Assembly (NCBI GenBank): GCA_042862465.1
Contig: JASTVH010000005.1
Location: 372,001 to 436,000 of the forward strand
From: JASTVH01 sp042862465
GTDB lineage: Bacteria; Pseudomonadota; Gammaproteobacteria; Pseudomonadales; Oleiphilaceae
Direction: 5' to 3'
Length of the DNA stretch: 64,000 nt
This document shows positions 16,394-23,157 of the stretch, piece after piece; within the stretch, counting starts at the first letter, position 1, and every line of letters starts with the position of its first letter. Below the pieces are notes generated by a model. The model did not search any database and was not told the DNA's origin. It saw only the letters and a program-made list of their open reading frames with translations. The translations under genes were made by a program, and so were the position numbers.

Positions 16394-17440
16394 ATGAAAA
16401 TAAAAACGACGACCCTGCGTGCATTTCCGCTTTTCGCTGTCCTTTCACTGGTGCTCGCTTTTCCTGTCATGGCGAAGCCAGTGGTTGAAAAAACATTCTG
16501 TGTGTTCGATGTGGTCGGGCGCTACGGGGATGTATTCAATCTGTTCAAGGATTACCGCATCAAGGCTCTGCGCGCTGGCGTGGCCCTCGACATGAAAGCC
16601 TACCGTGAAGAACTCGATGCGATTGCCGCTTTTCGCCGCGGAGAGTGCGATCTTGTCTCGCTTAGCGATGTTGGGGTCAGGCAATTCAACCGGTTTACCG
16701 GGTCGGTGAGTGCCATAGGCGCCGTGCCCCATTACGGTGACCTCAAGGTGCTGACTTATACGCTGGCCAACCGCCGCCTCTCGCCCTTGCTTCAGAACGA
16801 CGAGTACGAAGTGCTCGGCGTGCTGCCCCTCGGTAGCGTCTACCTGTATGTGAAAGACCGCAGCATCGATACGGTTGAGGAGCTGGCCGGGCAACGAATT
16901 ACCGTCTTTCCAAACCATTCTGATGCCCGTCATATGGTGGAATACGTCCACGCCCAACCGGTGCCCACCCCCATCTCCAAGTTCGCCGAATTGTTTAACG
17001 GCGGCGCTGCCGACATCAGCTATGCCCCGGCAGCGGCTTACGAGGTGCTGGAAATGAGCGAGGGCATGGGCGCCCGAGGCGGGATCGTGCGTTACCCTCT
17101 GGGGCAGTTCACCGCGCAACTGGTGGCACACAAGGATGCTTTCCCGGAGCGATTCGTAAAACGTTCACGCAAGCTGGTGGCGAGTCTGTTCAGCGACGCC
17201 CTTCGGATTACCTTCCGCTACGAAAGAGCCATTCCGGATGATCGCTGGATCGACATTCCCGATGTCGCCAAACGGGAGTATCAGGAAATGCTGCGGCAGG
17301 TGAGGCTGGATATTCTCGATGGCAACGCGGGACCGGATGTGGCCAACGTCTACCATCCGAAAATGCTGAAATTGCTGCGCAAGATCCGTTGTCACACGAA
17401 TCCCGCAGCGGCGGAATGCCGAGCGGAAGAGAGGGAATAG
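16394..17440 (+). CDS. Orphan periplasmic solute-binding protein
   Basis: A secreted protein of about 348 residues. The ATG at 16394 is chosen because it places a clean signal peptide (MKIKTTTLRAFPLFAVLSLV, then cleavage at VMA-K) at the N-terminus; in-frame codons upstream add a basic, unlikely leader. The mature domain has a periplasmic-binding type II look: VFDVVGRYGDVFNL, an RRGECDLVSLSDV specificity loop, and VEELAGQRITVFPN, the recurring strand of TRAP and phosphonate-type binding proteins. Two Cys in CHTNPAAAEC near the C-terminus may form a disulfide. No transporter genes accompany it. The ligand is unknown. It could serve a distant permease or a sensor kinase. Confidence 0.7.
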   Translation: MKIKTTTLRAFPLFAVLSLVLAFPVMAKPVVEKTFCVFDVVGRYGDVFNLFKDYRIKALRAGVALDMKAYREELDAIAAFRRGECDLVSLSDVGVRQFNRFTGSVSAIGAVPHYGDLKVLTYTLANRRLSPLLQNDEYEVLGVLPLGSVYLYVKDRSIDTVEELAGQRITVFPNHSDARHMVEYVHAQPVPTPISKFAELFNGGAADISYAPAAAYEVLEMSEGMGARGGIVRYPLGQFTAQLVAHKDAFPERFVKRSRKLVASLFSDALRITFRYERAIPDDRWIDIPDVAKREYQEMLRQVRLDILDGNAGPDVANVYHPKMLKLLRKIRCHTNPAAAECRAEERE

Positions 17441-17458
17441 GGCGAAAGGGTGCGCGGA

Positions 17459-17719
17459 TCAGGCGTCGATATCGAGCAGGGTGCCCAGGGTTTCGTCCGC
17501 GGTTTCGAAGACCTTCGCATTGGCCTTGTACATCAGTTCGGTCTGCTTGAGTTCCACCACCGGTGCGGTCAGATCACGGGTCGCAGGCTGGCTTTCAGGC
17601 GCAGCAGGCTGCTGGGGAGTGACGCGCCCTCCGGAGGCAATCTCCTGGGCCAAACCGTTTAACCGGGTTTTCTGGGTCTGCAGGCCGTTGACGGCGGTAT
17701 TGAGTGCGTTGACTGCCAT
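17459..17719 (-). CDS. Small flagellar-rod C-terminal-like protein
   Basis: An 86-residue protein with a start at 17719 preceded by GAGGAA. The N-terminus (AVNALNTAVNGLQTQKTRL) and C-terminus (LKQTELMYKANAKVFETADE, LGTLLDI) match the two ends of flagellar axial proteins such as FlgC and FlgG. These form the D0 coiled coil, here joined by a Pro/Gln-rich linker in place of the body of the protein. From memory, small proteins of this type are annotated as flagellar basal-body rod C-terminal domain proteins. No flagellar genes are in the window. Its role is unknown. The 18-base gap to the convergent binding-protein gene is unusually tight. Confidence 0.7.
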   Translation of the reverse strand: MAVNALNTAVNGLQTQKTRLNGLAQEIASGGRVTPQQPAAPESQPATRDLTAPVVELKQTELMYKANAKVFETADETLGTLLDIDA

Positions 17720-17883
17720 AACAATTCCTCGCGAATATTATCACCCTACCGCGATCTCCCCGGTGTTTGCAGTGATTATCTGCAACATTTTGTATCCCTA
17801 TGCAAAAAACCGCCTCGCCCGGGGCCACTGGTCGTGTACATGGCTTAGCTGGCCAAGATGTACGTGACGAGGCCGTCATAAAT

Positions 17884-17916
17884 CGTCGGCTACGCCTCCC
17901 TCCGCTGTAGCCCGAC
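17884..17916. repeat. REP-like imperfect palindrome
   Basis: CGTCGGCTAC at 17884-17893 and GTAGCCCGAC at 17907-17916 are complementary apart from one mismatch and flank a pyrimidine-rich loop. The GTAGCCCGAC arm is of the kind seen in dispersed extragenic palindromes of proteobacteria. Only one copy is seen in this window, so the repeat nature is not proven; it could also act as a terminator. Confidence 0.4.
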
Positions 17917-17950
17917 CTGTCAAAACCTGCTAGGTTGGATGCCAAAACCA

Positions 17951-17964
17951 ACCGTCTGGACGGT
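17951..17964. promoter_or_regulatory. Inverted repeat, probable TetR autoregulatory operator
   Basis: ACCGTC (17951-17956) and GACGGT (17959-17964) form a perfect 6-bp inverted repeat with a 2-base centre, ending 19 bases before the chosen ATG of the TetR gene. A second, partly overlapping pair GGTTGG (17933-17938) and CCAACC (17948-17953) lies beside it. Position and symmetry suggest autorepression. Confidence 0.55.
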
Positions 17965-17983
17965 ATGTGCCGATAGTTCAGCC

Positions 17984-18538
17984 ATGGCCAGAAACAGCAA
18001 AGAACGCATGCTCGAAGCCGCCGAGGCCATCGTACGTGAGGAGGGGGCCCGCCAGCTGACGCTGGATGCGGTCGCGGAACGTTGTCAGATGAGCAAGGGC
18101 GGAGTCCTGCACCATTTTCGGACCAAACAGAGCCTGCTCAAAGCCATGCTCGCGCGCATGATGAACAGCGACGAGGATCTGATCGACCAGCGCCTAAAGG
18201 ACTATGCCGGTCAACCGAATGCCCAGCTTCGGGCCCGTATCGAGGCGCTGTTTGCTTTTCTGCAGGATGAAGACCGCTTATCGCGCTCCATGCTGGCCGC
18301 CCTGGCTGAGGACCCCTCGCTTCTGGAGCCGGTCAGGGAAAAGGACCAGATCACGCGCGATATCGTGCGTGAAGAGTCGCAGGACTCGGACCTTGCGCAG
18401 CTACTGCTGTTTGCGGCTCGCGGTCTGTTCCTGTCCCGGGTGCTGGGCGTCACCGATTCCGACGACCCCGATATCCAGAGCCTGCACCAACGCATTGTGG
18501 ACCTGACCGCCCATGTGGGCTGTGTCGACAAGCCGTGA
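17984..18538 (+). CDS. TetR/AcrR-family transcriptional regulator
   Basis: A 184-residue regulator. The DNA-binding helix-turn-helix is QLTLDAVAERCQMSKGGVLHHFRTKQSLLK in two halves, and the GGVLHHF recognition helix is typical of the AcrR type. The C-terminal domain is short and helical. The ATG at 17984 is preferred over an in-frame ATG at 17939 because an inverted repeat that looks like its operator (17951-17964) would otherwise sit inside the coding sequence. No Shine-Dalgarno is obvious. The targets are unknown. The downstream saccharopine-dehydrogenase-like gene, 184 bases away on the same strand, is a candidate but has its own upstream space. Confidence 0.85.
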   Translation: MARNSKERMLEAAEAIVREEGARQLTLDAVAERCQMSKGGVLHHFRTKQSLLKAMLARMMNSDEDLIDQRLKDYAGQPNAQLRARIEALFAFLQDEDRLSRSMLAALAEDPSLLEPVREKDQITRDIVREESQDSDLAQLLLFAARGLFLSRVLGVTDSDDPDIQSLHQRIVDLTAHVGCVDKP

Positions 18539-18722
18539 GATAGGGCCGTGAATACAATGAGATAGCACTTACCCCTTACGTATGCCCTGGTGGCGGTTCC
18601 TGTTTTCTACAGCATATTCCATCGGGTGCCCGCAGGGACGCATGAATCGAACGCCGACGTAGTGGTATGCTCGGCGGCAACTTTGGAAAAGTACATTCAA
18701 TCTCAACAAGGAAAGATACCCC

Positions 18723-19952
18723 ATGAGCACGAAAGCGTTTGATGTGGTGGTTTTCGGAGCCACCAGCTTTGTCGGCAAGATTCTCTGTCGCTATCTTGTT
18801 GACACCTACGGTGTGGACGGCGAACTCAAATGGGCCGCGGCGGCCCGCTCTTCCCGCAAGCTGGAAGCCCTGAAGTCTGAATTGGGCGACAAGGCGTCTG
18901 ACCTGACCACATTAATCGCCGATGCCAACGACGAAGCCTCACTGGCCAGGCTGACCGAAAAAACCCGGGTGGTTATCTCCACGGTCGGGCCCTATGCGTT
19001 GTATGGCGAGCCCATGGTAAAAGTCTGCGTCGAATCCGGCACCGATTACTGCGACCTCACCGGAGAGGTGCAATGGATTCGTCGCATGATCCAGAAATAC
19101 GAGCGCAAGGCCCGGGCCTCCGGCGCTCGTATCGTGCACTGCTGCGGCTTCGATTCGATTCCTTCCGATATGGGCGTCTATTTCCTCCAGCAACAGGCCA
19201 AGGAACGTTTGGGCCAGCCTTGTGGGGAGGTGAAGATGCGCGTCAAGGTCATGAAAGGGGGCATGTCAGGCGGCACGGTCGCCAGCCTGATGAACGTGGT
19301 CAAGGAAGCCAGTGCCAATCCGCAGTTGCGCAAGGAACTGGCCAACCCCTATTCGCTTTGCTCGGAAGAACAGAATTTCAGTACTCGCCAGCATAACGTC
19401 AAGGGCCCCGAATACGATCAGGACTTCGATGCATGGGTGACACCGTTCGTGATGGCCGCCATCAACACCCGCATCGTGTTCCGTTCCAACGCTCTGCGTG
19501 GGGCTGAATATGGCCAGGCCTTCAAATACGAGGAAGCCATGCTGACCGGCAAGGGCTTCAAAGGCCGGATGACGGCAACCTCCATAGCGGCCGGAATGGG
19601 TGGCTTCATGCTGGGAGCTGCGATCAAGCCAACGCGCTGGTTGCTGGAGCGTTTTGTAGTGCCCAAGCCGGGTGAGGGGCCGTCCGAGGAGGAGCAGGAG
19701 CAAGGCTTCTATGACCTGCGCTTTGTTGGCAAGACCCACGATGGCCAAACCCTGCGGACCAAAGTGACCGGCGATCGTGACCCCGGTTACGGCTCCACCT
19801 CCAAGATGCTGGGCCAGGCGGGTGCCTGTCTGGCGCTGGACATTGCCAAGGAAGACAAGCCCGGTGGATTCTGGACACCGTCCACAATCTTCGGCGATGC
19901 GCTGTTGCAGCGTCTTCAGAGTAATGCGGGCCTGACGTTCGAAGTACTGTAG
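18723..19952 (+). CDS. Saccharopine-dehydrogenase-like oxidoreductase
   Basis: A 409-residue protein with an N-terminal NAD(P)-binding fold VVVFGATSFVG, followed by VISTVGPYALYGEPMVKVC and HCCGFDSIPSDMGVYFL. These are signatures of the saccharopine dehydrogenase-like / SCCPDH family, which includes mycobacterial trans-acting enoyl reductases. It is unlikely to be a lysine pathway enzyme because the C-terminal substrate domain differs. A hydrophobic Gly-rich segment (TATSIAAGMGGFMLGAAI, about residues 280-297) may contact membrane or lipid. The start ATG has AAGGAAAG upstream. It stands alone and ends in a strong bidirectional terminator. The substrate is probably lipid-related, as an inference from the family. 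Confidence 0.82.
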   Translation: MSTKAFDVVVFGATSFVGKILCRYLVDTYGVDGELKWAAAARSSRKLEALKSELGDKASDLTTLIADANDEASLARLTEKTRVVISTVGPYALYGEPMVKVCVESGTDYCDLTGEVQWIRRMIQKYERKARASGARIVHCCGFDSIPSDMGVYFLQQQAKERLGQPCGEVKMRVKVMKGGMSGGTVASLMNVVKEASANPQLRKELANPYSLCSEEQNFSTRQHNVKGPEYDQDFDAWVTPFVMAAINTRIVFRSNALRGAEYGQAFKYEEAMLTGKGFKGRMTATSIAAGMGGFMLGAAIKPTRWLLERFVVPKPGEGPSEEEQEQGFYDLRFVGKTHDGQTLRTKVTGDRDPGYGSTSKMLGQAGACLALDIAKEDKPGGFWTPSTIFGDALLQRLQSNAGLTFEVL

Positions 19953-19961
19953 GGCAAGCGG

Positions 19962-19989
19962 CAGGGCAAAGGGGATGCCCTTTGCCCTG
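19962..19989. terminator. Bidirectional terminator hairpin
   Basis: CAGGGCAAAGGG and CCCTTTGCCCTG form a perfect 12-bp stem with a GATG tetraloop. It sits in the 49 bases between the convergent oxidoreductase and GGDEF-EAL genes. There is no long T-tract, but its symmetry and placement support a two-way terminator. Confidence 0.7.
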
Positions 19990-20001
19990 GCACGCCGCAC
20001 A

Positions 20002-22791
20002 TCAGTGAAAGTGCGTGAAAACCTGTTCCCAGGCCATTGGTTTTCCGTATAAAAAACCCTGGTGAATGTGGCAGCCGATAGCCTTCAGGAAGGCGGCCTG
20101 CTCCGGGGTTTCCACGCCTTCTGCAATGGCGTCAATGCCCAGGTTGCGGGTGATCGCAATGATTGACATCAGCAGGCGCCGGACCTTTTCCAGATCCAGG
20201 TTTTCCAGGAATGCGCGGTCGATCTTGATTGCGGAAATGGGAAAGTCGTTGAGACACACCAGACTCGCCGTTCCGGTGCCAAAATTATCGATCACCACAC
20301 GTCCACGCAAAGCCTGAATCCGCTGCAGTACTTCCTGGGCACGTTCCGTTTCCCCCATCAGCGCCGATTCCTTGAGCTCGAACATGATCGTGCTCATCAA
20401 GTCGGGCTGCTTCTCCAGCTCCGTGATCAAATCGTCGATATGACCATCCAGAAACGCCTTTTCCGACAGGTTGCAGGTGAGGTAGGTCCCCGGAAACTGA
20501 CGCTTGAGCACCTCCAGGTGGCCGACGAGGCTACGAATCATGTGGGCGTCTATCCGGTTGATCAACCCGTGTTCCTGGGCAATGTCATGAAAGACACTGG
20601 CAGGCTGGATGGTGCCGCGGGGCTTTTTCCAGCGCAGCAGGGCCTCGGCCCCCACCATCCGGTTTGAATCGACGTCCATGATGGGCTGGAAGTGATACAG
20701 AAACTTGCCATCTTCCAGAGAGTGTTCCAACTGCTCTTCCAGCCGCTCGCGACGCTTTAGCCGCCGGCGCATCTCCTTTTCATAAAAACAGTATCGATTC
20801 TTGCCGGCCCATTTGGCGTGATACATCGCCAGGTCGGCATTTCGTGTTAGCACGGACGCTTCAATACCATCTTTGGGTGCCACGGTGATGCCGATACTGC
20901 AACCGATGCTAAAACGCCCTTCTTCGAATTCGAAAGGCTTTTCCAGGTGAGTCGCGATACGCTCACAGACGCGCTGAATCCGCTCGCGGGAGGGGCTGGC
21001 ATTGAGAATGATCGTGAACTCGTCGCCGCTCAGGCGGGCCACGTAGTCCTGGCTGCCAACGCAGTCGAGCAGCGTATGGCTGACCTCCACCAGCAGTTTA
21101 TCGCCGCAGTTATGGCCCAGGGTGTCATTGACCTGTTTGAAGTTGTCGAGATCCACAAACAGCAAGGCCATGCGGGTGCCCCTGAACTCGATTTCTTCCA
21201 ATGACTGACGCAGGGTCACATCAAAGGCGAGGCGGTTTGGCAGGCCTGTGAGGGCATCATAATGGGACTGGGAGCGCAGATGAAACGGGCCAATGTGCCC
21301 CTGTTCCCTTAGGGTGGCGAGCATGATCGTGTTGCGCAGCAACTGCGCCATATCGCGGTGGGTGACCTGATAGGGCCGGGCAACGCCCTTGACCTCTTCG
21401 TGCCAGAAAGACCATCCCGACAAGTCCACGGCAGGCGGAGTACGCTCTTCCGGTAATGAAACCCATTTGACGGGATAGGGCGCTTCCTGGCGAAAGAGGC
21501 AAAGGTAGTCGTGGTAATCGCTGCTCAACCCGATAAAGATCAGGCCCGGGGGCACCTGTTCGCTACCGTCCTGTAGCAGATAGTCGAGACTGTCGTGTAT
21601 GAACAGCCCCTCCCGGGTCTTGCCGCGAACCCGGTCCAGTACGTTTTCGGAAAGGCGGTAGTCTGTACCCACGCAGTGGAAGCGGCCATTCATTTGCGCC
21701 TGCAGGCCATCACTCTCGAACAGGCACATCAGTGTGTGGGCGTAGTCGTCTATGAGGTCGAGTATCGAGGTTTCCGGGTTGCACTTCTGTTTGAAGAGTT
21801 CGGCCAGGTCCTGGATCTGCTCCATCTTTTCAATGTAGTTCTGGGATTCGATGGTGCTCACCAGGCGTCCGAATGCATCGCTGATGGTGCGGATGGCGTG
21901 CGCTTCCTTGATCGAAAGCGGTCGGGTATGCGTTGTCTGCTGGCAGACGAACGCCCCCCATAATCGATCATTCACAGTGACCGTTGCGCTGGTGACCGAA
22001 CGGCAACTGTGTCGATGAAACCTGTACAGAGGGCTCGGAACCTCAGGGCTCAGGTGCGCGTACCGCAGATTAAGATGTTCAGGCATGGATTTGAAGCTCA
22101 CCAGCGGGACCGGTGGGGCTTCCGTGTCCTGTAAGTGATGAACCAGAGGCTCGCTGATACGGGGCAGCGGCTGATGGCGTACACCATTGGCCGGAATGAC
22201 GGTGTCCTCCAGTTCCGGAAGCTCGCCGTCCCGGGCCATGGCGACCAGAATATGCCCGCTGCCTTCCTGGTCGAGTCGATAAAGAAAAACGCGTTCAAAA
22301 CTGAGTAAATGGAGTAGCGCACGGGCGCAGCGGTTGGCGGCATCTTTGAGGGAGCGTGCTTCAGCCAGGTATTGCAGCTGCGAGGCTAACTGCCGCGCAA
22401 ATGCACCGGATGCCTGCTTCTCCTCAGGGAAGGGGAGCAGTTCGATGATCCACAGGCCGTTGCGTCGATGGGCGGTCAGCGCGTGGCTTTGGCCATGGCT
22501 GGTCCAGGGATGGTAAGCGAGGTTTTGTTCACGGGCTTCGTGATTGCATTGGGTTTCAATCCAGCGGCAGGTTTCACGGTCAAAGGTTTCCGTGAGCCGA
22601 CGCCCTAGCAGTTCTTGCGAGAAATAGTCCCTGTGATTAAAGGAGGCGGCCAGGATGTCCCGGCTCAAACCCTGTGCAACGATGAGGCAACCGTCGCCCT
22701 GGGAAAGCAAATGGGGCTCAGCGGTGGAAGGGGGCGCACCGGACGCCAGATTCAGGTCCGTCAACCCTATCGAGTACCAATTGAATGACAT
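20002..22791 (-). CDS. Chromophore-less phytochrome-type GGDEF-EAL protein
   Basis: A 929-residue cytoplasmic protein with bacteriophytochrome architecture: PAS (about 10-120), GAF (about 130-315), PHY (about 330-500), GGDEF (about 515-670), EAL (about 680-925). Compared by eye with D. radiodurans BphP, recalled from memory, the biliverdin Cys24 is Ser22. The PASDIP motif is absent (EDTVIPANG instead). His260 is Tyr256, His290 is Gln284, and the PHY PRxSF tongue is SGWSF. It is therefore unlikely to bind bilin. The GGDEF motif is SGDEF without an I-site, so synthase activity is possible. The EAL domain keeps EALLRW and AEGVET but has IDNFGTG in place of DDFGTG, so hydrolysis may be weak or lost. 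The start ATG is embedded in a small hairpin. Confidence 0.88.
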   Translation of the reverse strand: MSFNWYSIGLTDLNLASGAPPSTAEPHLLSQGDGCLIVAQGLSRDILAASFNHRDYFSQELLGRRLTETFDRETCRWIETQCNHEAREQNLAYHPWTSHGQSHALTAHRRNGLWIIELLPFPEEKQASGAFARQLASQLQYLAEARSLKDAANRCARALLHLLSFERVFLYRLDQEGSGHILVAMARDGELPELEDTVIPANGVRHQPLPRISEPLVHHLQDTEAPPVPLVSFKSMPEHLNLRYAHLSPEVPSPLYRFHRHSCRSVTSATVTVNDRLWGAFVCQQTTHTRPLSIKEAHAIRTISDAFGRLVSTIESQNYIEKMEQIQDLAELFKQKCNPETSILDLIDDYAHTLMCLFESDGLQAQMNGRFHCVGTDYRLSENVLDRVRGKTREGLFIHDSLDYLLQDGSEQVPPGLIFIGLSSDYHDYLCLFRQEAPYPVKWVSLPEERTPPAVDLSGWSFWHEEVKGVARPYQVTHRDMAQLLRNTIMLATLREQGHIGPFHLRSQSHYDALTGLPNRLAFDVTLRQSLEEIEFRGTRMALLFVDLDNFKQVNDTLGHNCGDKLLVEVSHTLLDCVGSQDYVARLSGDEFTIILNASPSRERIQRVCERIATHLEKPFEFEEGRFSIGCSIGITVAPKDGIEASVLTRNADLAMYHAKWAGKNRYCFYEKEMRRRLKRRERLEEQLEHSLEDGKFLYHFQPIMDVDSNRMVGAEALLRWKKPRGTIQPASVFHDIAQEHGLINRIDAHMIRSLVGHLEVLKRQFPGTYLTCNLSEKAFLDGHIDDLITELEKQPDLMSTIMFELKESALMGETERAQEVLQRIQALRGRVVIDNFGTGTASLVCLNDFPISAIKIDRAFLENLDLEKVRRLLMSIIAITRNLGIDAIAEGVETPEQAAFLKAIGCHIHQGFLYGKPMAWEQVFTHFH

Positions 22792-22810
22792 TTCTTAGTC
22801 CCTTAAGAAA
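22791..22810 (-). promoter_or_regulatory. Start-site hairpin with ribosome site in the loop
   Basis: On the mRNA, TTTCTTA pairs with TAAGAAA around a six-base loop AGGGAC that holds the Shine-Dalgarno sequence. The last A of the stem is the A of the start AUG of the GGDEF-EAL gene. A 7-bp, mostly A-U stem at the initiation site could tune translation, for example with temperature. Function is untested. Confidence 0.4.
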
Positions 22811-23157
22811 TCAATCGGCCAACTTTTCGTTAACGGTTGTTGGGGGTATCCCTGTGCCCTCAACCGAATACAGGTTGGCATGAATGCGTCCTCTGCACGC
22901 AAAGGCATGCATGGTCAGTTGACTCTGTTAACAGATACAGCGGCTACAGATCTTTTGCAAGAACGGTCAAAGCGACAGTTGTCCTGTTTGTGAAGAATTA
23001 GGTCTTGTTTTCTTAACAATTCCAACATGTTCATGCACGTTAGCCGCAAATGTGCCTATGTTTATCGATTTTTGGTCTGCGTGCATTACCCTTTTGTCAT
23101 CGTGCCTGAAGCCCTGCCACCGTCTATCCCGGACCGTTTGCGCCTTAATCCTGGGGC
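22811..23157. other. Intergenic region upstream of the GGDEF-EAL gene
   Basis: About 350 bases lie between the GGDEF-EAL start (minus) and the end of the FAD/Fe-S dehydrogenase (minus). It is AT-richer than its surroundings and must hold the GGDEF-EAL promoter. I found no convincing gene, repeat, terminator or clear -35/-10 pair in it. A 64-codon open frame here has no ribosome site and no recognisable pattern. Confidence 0.5.
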
